NCBI GenBank assembly: GCA_013146195.2
Contig: CM028383.1
Coordinates: 1,229,499-1,293,498 of the forward strand
Source of the DNA: Codonopsis lanceolata
Taxonomy: Eukaryota; Streptophyta; Magnoliopsida; Asterales; Campanulaceae
Length of the DNA stretch: 64,000 bases
Reading direction: 5' to 3'
Both the position numbers and the translations under genes were made by a program. This document shows, piece by piece, positions 24,072 to 34,942 of the stretch. Numbering within the stretch: position 1 is the first letter of the stretch; each line of letters begins with the position of its first letter. Under the pieces are notes generated by a model. It worked only from the letters and a program-made list of their open reading frames with translations, made no database searches and had not been told where the DNA came from.

Positions 24072-24114
24072 CCAATGCGCCAGCCAATGCAGCAACATTG
24101 GCAGTCACATTGGA
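24072..24114 (+). repeat. Dispersed palindromic motif inside gag, copy 2
   Basis: CCAATGCGCCAGCCAATGC, AGCAACATTGGCAGTCA, then CATTGG. It is nearly the same DNA as 23425-23479 but read in a different frame (QPMQQHWQSHW), so the conservation is not at protein level. Confidence 0.65.
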
Positions 24115-24532
24115 AGCCTCATTCAAAGACAAATCAGAAATTCTTTCAAAACAACCAACCCAAAACTGTTAAACAAATGTGGGTTCCCAAAACTTGTGAT
24201 GATAAGTGTAAAGCCAAATATTGTGAGCCGTTTGATATATGTCCCGGTGCTACAATGTCACATGATGAAGTGTGCAATGTTACTTTCACTTCATTAAAAT
24301 CTCATATTGCTGGATCTTGGTATTTTGACAGTGGGTGTTCTAGACATATGACAGGTTCAGCTGAGAATTTGAAAGAATATGTGAGTATCAATGGTGGATC
24401 AGTGACATATGGTGGTGGTGCCAAAGGGAGAATTGTTGGCAGAGGAACATTGAACGTTGAAGGCCTTCCAAATCTCACAAATGTTTATCATGTGGAAGGA
24501 CTTAAGACAAACTGATCAAGATAAGTCGGTGT

Positions 24533-25741
24533 GTGATGATCTTCGTAAGGTTTGACAAAAATTCTTGTGAAGTTTTTGATCAGAATAACAAATGTCTTCT
24601 GACAGGTATAAGATCGTCTGATAACTGTTACTTGTTCAACAATAACCATTCTTGTCAAAAAGCAAGTCTTGATTTAACAGATCTTTGGCATCAGAAACTT
24701 GGTCACATGAGTTTTCGTAAGCTCGATGAGCTTGTGAGACATGATGTTGTTAAAGGATTACCAAATTTGGAAAGGAATTATTCAAAGGTATGTGGCTCTT
24801 GCCAAAAAGGTAAACAGACCAAGGCTTCACATCTTCCCATAACACAATGCACCACATCTAGATGCCTAGAGATGATACACACTGACCTTATGGGTCCCAT
24901 TGAGGTAGAGAGCCTAGGTAGAAAAAAATATACCTTTGTCTGTGTGGATGACTTCTCTAGATACACTTGGGTGATATTTTTAAGAGAGAAGTCTGAAACT
25001 TTTGAGGCTTTCAAAATTTGGTACACCCGTGTAATGAACTTGTATGATCTAAAACTCATTAGAATTAGATCAGATCATGGCACGGAATATGAAAACACAT
25101 CCTTTTCTAATTATTGTGCCTCCAATGGTATTTCGCATGAATTCTCTGCTCCCAAAACTCCACAACAAAATGGAGTGGCGGAGAGAAAGAACAGGACATT
25201 ACAAGAAATGGCTAGGGTGATGTTGAACTCAAAAAATTTGGCTAAAAGATTTTGGGCTGAAGCATTAAATACTGCTTGTCACATTGGAAATAGGGTCTTC
25301 TTAAGACTAGGTAGCACAATGACTCCTTACGAAATTTTTCTTGGTAAGAAACCAACCTTGAAATACTTTCATGTGTTTGGTTGCATATGCTACCTTCTCA
25401 ATGATAGAGACCAACTTTCCAAATTTGACTCTAAGAGTGATAAGTGTGTTTTCATGGGATATTCTACAAATAGTCGTGCTTATAGAGTTTTTAATCTACG
25501 AACTAAGACTATTATGGAATCCATGAACATTGTTTTTGATGATCTAACCGATCTTGGTCACAAAACTTCTGAAGAAGATGTTTCAGGGATCTTAGATCTT
25601 GGAAATTTTGACCCGAAACGTAATCGAATCCGAATCCGTGGCATACAGATTGTTGTTCGTGAAGAAATTCGAGATGTGTCACCCAATGTGCTTCCGAATG
25701 CAAAGAACATCGGAAGACACATTGAACGTAGAACAAGATGA
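24533..25741 (+). pseudogene. Sirevirus integrase
   Basis: A 402-codon open segment, out of frame with gag-PR. It has the zinc-binding HHCC (LWHQKLGH ... CGSC), then the D-D-E core: HTDLMGP, IRSDHGTEYE and GVAERKNRT all keep their catalytic residues. The copia GKKP-type C-terminal region (FHVFGCICYLLN) follows. The frame ends within a C-terminal extension carrying another dispersed-motif copy (about 25674-25726). Integrase would insert the cDNA; the domain itself looks intact, but it lacks an initiation context outside the polyprotein. Confidence 0.92.
25674..25726 (+). repeat. Dispersed palindromic motif at integrase C-terminus
   Basis: GATGTGTCACCCAATGTG, CTTCCGAATGCAAAGAACAT and CGGAAGACACATTGAAC. 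It is a diverged copy; translated DVSPNVLPNAKNI. Confidence 0.5.
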
Positions 25742-27477
25742 AGTTGCTTTGGAATAGATTCAAATCAGAAAACGTGTCGATCGAACAGAAATTGACATTC
25801 CAAGCAAGATCCAGAAGAACCATCCTCTCACTCAAATTATAGGTAATGTACAGGATGGTATGTCAACAAGGAGGAAAGGTAAAGTGGATTACAAGAAACT
25901 TGCATGCATGTCCACACTTGAATTTGATGAAATACATGCTTCATGTTTTGTTTCCACTTGAACCTAAAAATGTGCAAGAGGCTCTCAAGGATGAAAATTT
26001 GGATAAATGCCATGCAAGAGGAACTAGATCAATTCACAAAAAATGATGTTTGGTATCTAGTTCCCAGACCCACTTCAATAAATGTTATTGGAACAAAATG
26101 GATTTTCAAAAACAAAACAAATGAAGTGGGAGAAATAATAAGAAATAAAGCTAGATTGTGGCTCAAGGGTATACAGGGTTGAGGGGTGGACTTTGATGAA
26201 ACCTTTGTGAGTCCGCATTGAGTCTATTAAATGCGCTTCTTGCGATTGCATGTTTTCTTGACATAACTCTTCAACAAATGGATGTGAAGAGTGCATTCTT
26301 AAATGGAATTCTTGAAGAAGAAGTTTTCGTTGAACAACCAAAAGGGTTTGAGGACCCCCATAAACCCAATCATGTGTTTAAATTGAAAAAGGCTTTGTAT
26401 GGCCTCAAACAAGCTCCTAGAGCTTGGTATGGTAGGCTTACAGATCACCTTTTACAAAGTGGGTTTAGAAGGGGAGAGGTGGATAAAACACTGTTTATTC
26501 AAAACCAAGATAAACATATTTTGATTGCTCAAATCTATGTTGATGATATTGTGTTTGGATCCACCTCCAAATCCTTGGAAAAAGAGTTTGTTAATTGCAT
26601 GACTTCCACATTTGAAATGAGCATGGTAGGGGAGTTGACCTATTTTTTAGGAATTCAGATTAAACAATCACATGAAGGGATGTTCATATCTCAAGCCAAG
26701 TATGCTCTTAACTTGGTGAAGAAATTCGATCTTGAGAATGGAAAACATAAGAAAACCCCTATGGGTACATCCAATAAACTTAATAGAGATGAAAAATCTG
26801 AAAGTGTTGACCCTACCTTATATAGAAGTATGATTGGAAGTCTGCTGTATTTAACTGCCACCCGTCCAGATATCATGTACAGTGTGTGTTTGTGTGCTAG
26901 GTATCAAGCAAACCCCAAAGTTTCTCACTTGAAAGCAGTAAAAAGAATAATTCGATATGTTGGTGAGACCTTTGGCATGGGTTTGTGGTATACTAAACAC
27001 ACGAACACCAATCTTGTTGGATTTAGTGATGCTGACTGGGCTGGCAGTGTTGATGACATGAGAAGTACATCTGGTGGATGTTTTTATCTAGGAAATAATC
27101 TGATTTCATGGTTTAGCAAGAAACAAAATTGTGTAGCCCTATCAACAGCTGAATCTGAGTATATAGCTGCTGGTAGTGGATGTACACAACTTTTGTGGAT
27201 GAAACAAATGATCAAAGATTATGGTTTTCACAGTAATATTTTAACCATGTATTGTGACAACACAAGTGCGATAAGCATAGCTAAAAATCATGTTCAACAC
27301 TCAAGAACAAAGCACATAGATATAAGACACCATTTCATTAGAGACTTAGTTGAACAAGACATTGTTTGCATTGAACATGTGGGAACAGAAAACCAATTGG
27401 CTGATATTTTTACTAAGAGTCTAGATTTTGAGAGATTCATAAATCTTAGAAAATCTCTCGGTATGTGTGCCATGTAA
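25742..27477 (+). pseudogene. Sirevirus reverse transcriptase-RNase H
   Basis: The RT N-terminal part is broken by indels and stops between 25742 and 26217 (recognisable pieces: NAMQEELDQFTKNDVWYLV, GTKWIFKNK, then a TGA after LKGIQG). From 26218 a 419-codon frame is clean: QQMDVKSAFLNGILEEEVF, YGLKQAPRAWY, catalytic YVDDIVFGS (about 26538), and the RNase H with FSDADWAGS, STAESEYIAA, CDNTSAI and KHIDIRHHF, ending at 27475-27477. The catalytic residues of RT and RNase H are present. Confidence 0.92.
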
Positions 27478-28768
27478 TCCCTCACTTGCATAGTTTAAAA
27501 AATAAAAATTAAATAGGCATATTGCATTGTTATTAGGGGGGCACACTAGTTTCACTCTGTATGTTTTAGTACCATGTTTGATTGTCTTGGTGATACATTC
27601 AAGATGTATTGTGATCTTATTGCTCAAATTCTTCTCACCATCTCCCAATGAAGTTGTACTGGAATTGAAAATTTTCTTTTAAACCACAAAGGAAAGAGCT
27701 ACCTTTTGAAATTTTTAGGATGCTGCAATTTGTCAATGTACTATGAAGTTTAGACTTGCATGGGTTGATCTTGACTAAATTGACTCCTTTTAATTGACAA
27801 AGTGTGAAAGCTACCTAACGGAAAAGAGCTACCTATGAACAAGGTTGTGGCATCTTTCTTTTGGGACTATGAATCCTCGGATATCATGGGTTGATCATTA
27901 AGTTAAGTTGCTACCCTTGGTAAATAGTGTGAAAGGTTCCTAGTGGTGTTTGTTGAATTAGCTTGAAATAAAGTAAAGCTATTCTCATAGGGAAATAAAG
28001 TACCTATTGTGATTATGGGAGTATATGTGTTAATTTGGTGAAGGAAAAATGAGAATTTGGACATAAAATCACAATTTTTGGTGAATGTGTTTTCCAATGC
28101 AGCAACATTGGGAACTACATTCAGATGACCTAGTCATATCACATGTGTGTGTTTGCATTCTTTTCTTTGATTATATCTTCTGCATACTTTAGGCATGTTT
28201 TCTAGGTCATATAGTTATTAAATATCAGCCTCCTAAGTTTCTGTCCTTCCAATTGGTGCATGTGTTGCTTCTAGTTCACAAAGTCAATATTTTATGTGGC
28301 TGTCTAAACTGTTGTGTTCTTCATGAGAATCTGAACTGGTCTTATTGTCTGTGTTTGGCAAACTTGTGTGGTTTCAATCTTGGTTAAGTATGATTTGTGT
28401 ATTCTTAAAATACTTGATAAATTCAAAATTTTTGAAATCAGATTTTGATTGTGAAATTTATTCTCCACATATCTCTCATGTTCATAACAGCAGATTTTTA
28501 TCTTATTTCTATTAGGCAGTTAGCATTTGATTTTTTATCCATATTTTTTGAAATTTGATTTTCTGGTTTTGGGTCTCCTCACCTTCTCACATTAATGACT
28601 CAACGGCTAATTTAGGATTAGTGGAAGGATTAGTGTTAATTTTGCAGAGAAACAGGTCACAGCTCAAAGGCAATCTCTCTCATTTTCCGGCAATCAACTC
28701 AGTCCTCTCTCATCTTCCAAATCCAGTCTCTCTTTTCTTCTCATCCATACTCCCTCTAACATCTTCCA
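27478..28768 (+). other. Non-coding spacer between pol and the extra ORF
   Basis: About 1.3 kb, AT-rich, without a supported gene. It includes repeated GGGAAAGAGCTACC/GAAAGCTACCTA-type words (27690-27995), a purine-rich run AGGGGGGCAC (27535) and one copy of the dispersed palindromic motif at 28094-28126. Sireviruses are known for extra polypurine-type signals in this interval. Confidence 0.5.
28094..28126 (+). repeat. Dispersed palindromic motif in non-coding DNA
   Basis: CCAATGCAGCAACATTGG is a near-perfect 18-bp palindrome and is followed by GAACTACATTCAGATG. It matches the gag copy at 24083-24101 exactly over the core although this region is untranslated. Confidence 0.7.
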
Positions 28769-28814
28769 ATGGCTTCCTCTTCGTCAAATCCTAAATCCCC
28801 AAGACCTGATTCAC

Positions 28815-28848
28815 CAGCTAATGTAGCAACAAATGAAGCTACAATCAG
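28815..28848 (+). repeat. Dispersed palindromic motif in third ORF, copy 1
   Basis: CCAGCTAATGTAGCAACA then AATGAAGCTACAATCAGC; translated ANVATNEATIS. A weak copy. Confidence 0.4.
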
Positions 28849-29599
28849 CCCCCATTCATCACCTGAAAATCCAACCACAGCAATGGTAGTTTTTCAATCC
28901 TTCCCCGAACCTCTTACAGTGATTCTTCCGGGCGAAAAAGGGAATGCGATTGATGTCGATAATCCAGAGATTTATCTGGGTTACCTAAAATTGGTAACCC
29001 TAGCACACGTCGATCAAAAAGGCAACGAGGAATTCCGGCAAATTATGAGAATCCAACTGTATCGGATGTTCATGCGGCCAAGAAAAACAAGGTTGAGAAA
29101 GGAATTTTTAAGGAATCTGTGGAAATTGAAAGCGATCCAGACGATGTAGATTTCGTTCCTCCAGTCGGCTCAATTCCTCCTGTACAAGAGCCATCATCTC
29201 CACCGGCATCTCCTAAAACTATTCCAGTCCAGGCTGACATTCAGGATGATGACTATCCAATTCCCTCACCTCACATTGTGTTCCCGGCAGATTCATCTCC
29301 TCAACCGAGAAAAACACCGGCTGTGGAAGTAAGTTCTCCCTCTGTCTCAAGCGATGACATTACTGTTTCTGATGAAGATATTGCTATGGCTGAGAATTTA
29401 GTCAAGCTGAAGAAGGTGTCTACTTCTCCATCTGGTCCGTCTCAAAAGCCTCTGCCAGAAGGTATGCCTAGCCAGCCCAGTTCTTCCGAATTTGATGATA
29501 GTTCTGATAAGAACTTTGAGGGCAAAGAGGGATCTCCTGAAGTCAGCGAAGATTCAGAAGAAATCCCTGTCCGTCTTACAAGAAGTAGACGTGCTGGCA

Positions 29600-29628
29600 C
29601 CAATGTTGCTCCCAATGTTGCAACATCC
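29600..29628 (+). repeat. Dispersed palindromic motif in third ORF, copy 2
   Basis: CCAATGTTGCTCCCAATG then TTGCAACATCC; translated NVAPNVATS. The core CAATGTTGCAACAT is palindromic (ATGTTGCAACAT). Confidence 0.6.
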
Positions 29629-31053
29629 AAACGCTCAAAACCATTGGGTAACCCTTTCTCTCTGAAATTTATCTCCAAACCAGCTTCTGTTAGGCACAAT
29701 ATTTCTAAGAATATTGTAGATGAAAGAAATGTTCTGCCATCTGTTTTGCAAACACATAATCTAACCTCTTTTTTTACCGATAGAGGTCTCTTGAACACTA
29801 TTTCATTAGCTGCACCTTATCTCAGGGAGTTAATCTATGAATTCTATGCTAACCTTGAGAAAAGAATCTGTGATCCTTCTGATGCTAGTTTTGAGAAAGT
29901 TTTTGTTAGAGGGAAGTGGTACAAGTTTTCACCTTCAATCATCAACTCTATCTTACACACCACAGCTTCTGGTCAGTTTGAATTTAACCTTGATTTGGAC
30001 ACCTGTGTAGTTGAAATGACTAGTGGTAAGATATCTAAATGGCCTGGAAAAGGAAATTCTCTTGGCACCTCTCAACTTTCCTCACTCTATGCTTTTCTTC
30101 ATAAAATTTGCTGTGCAAATTGGTCACCCACAACAAATTCCAACACAATCACAGAAGAACATGCTAAGGTCCTTTATCTCATTGGAACTAAGGCCCCATT
30201 TGACTTTGGCTACTATGTTTTTCGAAAAATTTCTTCCATGGCTGAAACTGGAGGGGACAAAAGGTCTTTGATTTTTCCCTCCCTGATTTATAAGATTCTT
30301 GTGTCTCAGGGATACAAACCTCTACCTTCCACACGATTGTCACCTCTTCTTGAACCCCTTCCTTTTTCTGCCAAATTATTAAGGGGTGATAGAGTTGTCA
30401 ATTTGCCCTTTCTTTCTCCATATGTTCATGCATCTTCTGGACCTAGCACCTCACACCCAACAGCCTCACCTTCAGTACAGGTTCCCCCCATTGGTTCATC
30501 AACTGTTGGAACATCTAACCTGTTTGCACTTCCAACAGCTCCAATCTCTGTTGCTTTTGTCAAAGAACAGCTGCAAATGGTTAAGTCTCAGTTAGCCATT
30601 CTCACTGCCCAGTCTACTCTACTCTCCTCTTTGGCTGCCCAGTACACAGCTTGGCTAGATCTTCATTCTGGTCAAATAGGGGTGAAGAAGCTGAAGCTGC
30701 CTCTGCAAGTGTTCCTGAACCTACTCCTGAAGCTGTTCCTACTGATGCAAGTGGTCATAATGCTGAAGCTGATCTTGAGGTTCAGCGAATCTGATTTTGT
30801 GTAATCCTGATGTTGGTTGTTCTGATGGTTGTTCTGAACATTTGTTTCATGACTGTCATCGTATGTCTTAAAAGACTTGTGATGTTGGAAGTTCTGGAAT
30901 GCTCATTGGTTTGTAATAAGTAGTTATAAACATGCTTCTTATGGTTTATTCTGTTATCATATTTAGGGGGTGCTTGTCATTTCTAACTCTTTGCATGACA
31001 TCCTTGGATATTGATTTTTGTAACACTTGTTCAGTATTTGACCAGAAATGCTC

Positions 31054-31067
31054 AACAAAGGGGTGAT
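31054..31067 (+). other. Polypurine tract of Sirevirus
   Basis: AACAAAGGGGTGAT sits directly before the 3' LTR and is the expected plus-strand primer. Confidence 0.8.
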
Positions 31068-31960
31068 TGTAAGGGTAAAATAGGCAAGGCCTATTTTATC
31101 TTGTTTTCACCTTTCTTGGTCAAAGAAGGATTTTAAATTAGTCAATGTTTATTTAGGAAGTAGAACTTTGTGTTAGATTTTGTTTAGATTATGTTTGGTA
31201 GATTAGTTTGTTTTTGGTAGGAAAATCTTTCAAAGGATTTCGGCTATACATGTTTGGTAACTAAATCTCGGTAAGCAATCTAGTTATTCCAAGTATCATG
31301 TTTTTGTTAGGAAAGATATCTTGCAGTTTAATAGCTAATCTCTTTCCTAGTAGGAATGTATCTCTCTTGCCGTGGCTTTGTAGGTTTGTGTATATATATC
31401 GAAGGCTGGATTTCGAGCAGAGGTATAGCTTGAGAGAGGAGAACAAAAGACATAAAGCCGAGAGCAATATCACAGAAGCTTAGAAGCTGTCTTTCTTGAA
31501 GTTTCACAGCAGTCGATCATGGCATCTGATGTTACAACATCAGCAGCTACATTGAGTTCTAAAAGGCTGTTTTGTTTTTGTTCTTCCTGCTTTTGTTTGA
31601 GAAAGCTGAAGTTCTTTTCTTCCCACGTTTGGTTTAGTCGTTTATGTGGGATTTTTGGTTCTCCAAGATACTTTATCTTGTGAGAATTTTTGCTAGTTAT
31701 TCATTGTAAAACATTATTGGTTTTAGTAAAATTTGTGTGGCCTTGAGGCTTGGTCTACAAGTACTAAACTTGTAGATTGATTTTGGTTAAAATTTGTTTA
31801 CAAATTTCTGTTTGAAACTGTGTTTCTATACAATCTTCCGCTGCTACTGTTTTTGTTATTATTTACTGTTTTCATTGTGTCTGCCATTGTTGCAACAATC
31901 ACAGCAACATTAGTATTCACATTAACATCTATTGAGAATCTGTGCTATCACGTTCTTTCA
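31068..31960 (+). repeat. 3' LTR of Sirevirus
   Basis: 893 bp, the same length as the 5' LTR, with about 10 substitutions and no indel. It is followed by the target duplication AATAG. Confidence 0.95.
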
Positions 31961-33490
31961 AATAGTATTTTTAAAACCAACATTAATTTATAGCCAATGT
32001 GTGATACATCTTTTTCTATTGATAATAATAGTAGAATACTTTGTAACCAATGTGAAATACTTGCATCCATGTGGAAGCTTTAAAAACTTTTGGTTTTCAA
32101 GTTACTTTGAAAATCAACATCACTTTCCAACCAATGTATGATGCATTTCTTCTATTGATACTTAATAATAAATTTTTAAAACCAACATCAATTTCTAACC
32201 AATGTGGGATACATCTCTTCTATTGTTGAAAAAATAGTGTTTAGTAAAAGAAATTGTGCAACTTGAGGCACGAAATTCTTTACATGTCATTTGTTTGTTG
32301 ACGAAGGTAATTGCGCAAATTTGTTCTACTCGGTAAGAGCATCAAAATGATATGTTTATTTGTTCAAATTGAGTTTTGGGTAATAAGATATCAAGACTTA
32401 AAGTATAATACTTGTTAAAATAATTATAAAAAAAACTTGTTAAAATAATTAGTGTTTTTAGTGAGAGAAATTGTGCAACTTGAGGCACGAATTTCTTTAC
32501 GTATTATTTGTTTGTTGGCGAATGTAATTGCGCAAATATATTATATTCGGTGAGAGCATCAAAATCATATATTTATTTGTCCAAATCAAGTTTTGGATGA
32601 ATAAGATATCAAGAGTTAAAGTATAATACTTATTAAAAATTAGTGTTTTTAGTAATTATGCAACTTGAGGCACAAATTTCTTTACGTGTCATTTGTTTGT
32701 TGACAAAAGTAATTGTGCAAATGTGTTCTACTCGTCAAGAACATCGAAATGATATATTTATTTGTCCAAATCAAGTTTTGGATGAATAAAATATCAAAGC
32801 TTAAAGTATGATGTTAAAAGTGAGTCATTAGAAGTAATATCTAACCTTGAAGAGTTTTATCCCACATTGGTTAGAAGTAATGTTAGTTGTAAATTTTTTA
32901 AAATATAAGTCTTCTACTATTGACAATAGAAGAAGTTATATATACTAATACTAATACCCATTATCATTATGATTATTATTATGTATTATTATTAGTTAAT
33001 GGTTAGAAAACCAAAAGTATATATATCTTATATTGCTAATAATAGTAAGTCTTTTATATAATCTAAAATAATTAAAAATCAACATCATTTTTTAACCAAT
33101 GTGAGATATACATCTTCTATTGGTAATAATGGTAGAAGTTTTTTAACAAAAAACTTTAAAAATCAACATCACTTTATAACAAATGTATGATACATCTTTT
33201 CAATTAGTAATTAATAATAATATTTTTAATACAAACATCAATTTCTAACCAATGTGTGATACATCTCTTCTATTGGTAATAATAGTAGAATATTTTGTAA
33301 CCATGTGAGATACATCTCTTGTAAAAGTGAAAGTCTTTAGTCTTTTAAAGACTTTAAAATCTAACATTTTCTTTTTAAACAATGTGTTATACATCTCTTT
33401 TATTGGTAATAATATAAAATAATTTAAACTCAACATCATTTTCTAGCCAATGTGAGATATACATCTTCTATTGGTAATAATTGTAAAAAT
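31961..33490. repeat. Degenerate tandem array, right block
   Basis: It continues the about 85-bp CCAATGTG...CTTCTATTGGTAATAATAG array seen left of the Sirevirus. It also carries, at about 32230-32820, three copies of a roughly 190-bp unit (GAAATTGTGCAACTTGAGGC, ATTTCTTTACG, ATTGCGCAAAT, TATTTATTTGTCCAAA). Confidence 0.75.
32061..33010. repeat. 0.95-kb direct duplication, copy 1
   Basis: It runs from GCATCCATGTGGAAGCTTTA to the TATTATTATTAGTTAATGGT region. The partner is 33611-34560 in the same orientation, with the same three-fold internal repeat and high similarity. Confidence 0.8.
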
Positions 33491-33495
33491 ATTCT

Positions 33496-33500
<5 letters not shown>

Positions 33501-33551
<51 letters not shown>
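33501..33551. repeat. (TA)n microsatellite
   Basis: An uninterrupted TA run of about 50 bp at the left edge of the inverted-repeat element. Confidence 0.95.
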
Positions 33552-33554
<3 letters not shown>

Positions 33555-34647
33555 GGTGAGGAGCACTATGGTTGTGCCACCTCACCACCTTTGGATAAAT
33601 CTTCATTCTAAAGCATCCATGTGGAAGCTTTAAAAACTTTTGGTTTTCTAGTGACTTTGAAAATCAACATCACTTTCCAACCAATGTATGATGCATGATG
33701 CATTTCTTCTATTGGTACTTAATAATAGAATTTTTAAAACCAACATCAATTTCTAACCAATGTGGGATACATCTCTTCTATTGTTGAAAAATTAGTGTTT
33801 TTGTGAAAGAAATTGTGTAACTTGAGGCACGAATTTCTTTACGTATCGTTTGTTTGTTAACGAAGGTAATTGCGCAAATGTATTCTACTCGGTGAGAGCA
33901 TCAAAATGATATATTTATTTGTCCAAATTGAGTTTTTGATAATAAGATATCAAGACTTAAAGTATAATACTTGTTAAAAAAAAATTAGTGTTTTTAGTGA
34001 GAGAAATTGTGCAACTTGAGGCACTAATTTCTTTACGTGTCATTTGTTTGTTGGTAAATGTAATTGTGCAAATGTGTTCTACTCGGTGAGAGCATCGAAA
34101 TGATATATTTATTTGTCCAAATTGAGTTTTGGATGAATAAGATATCAAGAGTTAAAGTATAATACTTATTGAAAAATTAGTGTTTTTAGTAAAAGAAATT
34201 GTGCAACTTGAGGCACAAATTTCTTTACGTGTCATTTGTTTGTTGACAAAAGTAATTGTGTAAATGTGTTCTACTCGGCAAGAACATCGAAATGATATAT
34301 TTATTTGTCCAAATCAAGTTTTGGATGAATAAGATATCAAAGCTTAAAGTATGATGTTAAAAGTGAGTCATTAGAAGTAATATCTAACATTGAAGAGTTT
34401 TATCCCACATTGGTTAGAAGTAATGTTAGTTGTAAAAGTTTTTAAATATAAGTCTTCTACTATTGACAATAGAAGAAGTTATATATACTAATACTAATAC
34501 CCCTTATCATATTGATTGTTATTAGGTATTATTATTAGCTAATGGCTAGAAAACCAAAGGTTTTTAAAACTTCCACATGGATGATTTAGAATGAAGATTT
34601 ATCTAAAGGTGGTGAGGTGGCACAACCATAGTGCTCCTCACCAACTT

Positions 34648-34650
<3 letters not shown>
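33552..34650. mobile_element. TIR-like element embedded in a (TA)n microsatellite
   Basis: The ends are about 95-bp inverted repeats with few mismatches: 33554-33648 (GGTGAGGAGCACTATGGTTG ...) against 34545-34648. Each end is bordered by a long TA run (33501-33551 and 34650-34712). Within each repeat, GGTGAGG and CCTCACC form a smaller stem. The internal 0.9 kb is copy 2 of the direct duplication and has no gene. It could be a microsatellite-targeting MITE or two opposed Helitron 5' ends. Confidence 0.5.
33611..34560. repeat. 0.95-kb direct duplication, copy 2
   Basis: The partner of 32061-33010, with small indels (for example an added GATGCAT near 33690). This copy is enclosed by the inverted repeat described at 33552-34650. 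Confidence 0.8.

Positions 34651-34712
<62 letters not shown>
34650..34712. repeat. (TA)n microsatellite
   Basis: An uninterrupted AT run of about 62 bp at the right edge of the inverted-repeat element and at the candidate Helitron 5' end. Confidence 0.95.
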
Positions 34713-34715
<3 letters not shown>

Positions 34716-34852
34716 TTTAGAAATGAAAAAAAAATTGTTTATTCTTTAAGAGAAATGATTTTTTTTCAAAACTTGGAAGGGTCAGGTTGGTCAACTTAAA
34801 AGATGTTAGGCTTTCGAATTTTGACATGATAAATTTTCAACCCTAATTTTTC

Positions 34853-34884
<32 letters not shown>

Positions 34885-34885
34885 G

Positions 34886-34942
<57 letters not shown>

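Larger units (their letters stand above)
22263..24515 (+). pseudogene. Sirevirus gag-protease (open 750 codons, then frameshift)
   Basis: The ATG at 22263 is chosen over the GTG just upstream. Residues about 1-230 are a copia UBN2-type capsid domain. A first CCHC zinc knuckle, CRECQGYGHYANQC, is at residues 331-344. A coiled-coil-like Lys/Glu/Leu region covers about 450-520. A second knuckle, CHFCHKPGHIQPFC, is at 563-576. The aspartic protease begins at WYFDSGCSRHMTG with the catalytic Asp at residue 689. The frame ends at TGA 24513-24515 just after VEGLKTN, where the family normally continues into integrase; a small deletion shifts frame here. Two copies of the dispersed DNA motif lie inside (23425 and 24072), read in different frames. 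Confidence 0.93.
28769..30804 (+). pseudogene. Sirevirus third ORF (envelope-like / plant transposon protein domain)
   Basis: ATG at 28769 opens a Ser/Pro/Ala-rich N-terminus. A single-base frameshift near 28960-28980 moves the reading to the frame that runs to 30804. Acidic, Pro/Ser-rich text follows, with an STRRSKRQR basic patch. Then comes a globular region of about 210 residues (about 29660-30310: ERNVLPSVLQTHNL, LRELIYEFYANL, VFVRGKWYKFSPSIIN, HKICCANW, FDFGYYVF), matching in memory the putative plant transposon protein domain found in Sirevirus env-like ORFs. A second frameshift near 30675-30690 makes the C-terminus look hydrophobic; the neighbouring frame instead continues Glu/Ala/Pro-rich. 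The function of this ORF class is unknown. It holds two motif copies. Confidence 0.8.
21313..31960 (+). mobile_element. Sirevirus-type Ty1/copia retrotransposon with an extra 3' ORF
   Basis: The 10,648-bp element is flanked by the 5-bp duplication AATAG (21308-21312 and 31961-31965). Both LTRs are 893 bp with TG...CA ends. Order: PBS TGGTATCAGAGCC (22208-22220), long gag-PR, INT, RT-RNase H, then about 3.6 kb with an additional ORF, then a polypurine tract. The large size, long Gag with two zinc knuckles and third ORF fit the Sirevirus lineage. About 10 LTR differences (about 1.1%) mean recent insertion. A few indels break the polyprotein, so this copy would need proteins supplied in trans. 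Confidence 0.95.
20219..34715 (-). mobile_element. Repeat-filled Helitron-like element hosting a Sirevirus
   Basis: The left edge, read on the minus strand, is CCCGTGCATAGCACGGG followed by CTAAATAACTAG and T. That is a perfect 7-bp-stem hairpin placed 8 bp before CTAG, a textbook Helitron 3' end. A candidate minus-strand 5' end is TCTATATATA at 34715, preceded by A. Without the 10.65 kb Sirevirus and its target duplication it would be about 3.8 kb, mostly tandem repeats. No Rep/helicase is present. The 3' end is strong; the 5' end is uncertain because it lies in a TA microsatellite. Confidence 0.5.

Noticed and set aside
30685..30804. Apparent C-terminal transmembrane segment of the Sirevirus third ORF (Leu/Val/Ile-rich), which would support a real envelope protein
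   Set aside because: It is created by a frameshift near 30675-30690. The neighbouring frame gives an acidic Ala/Pro/Glu-rich tail consistent with the rest of the protein, and ends at its own stop near 30790.
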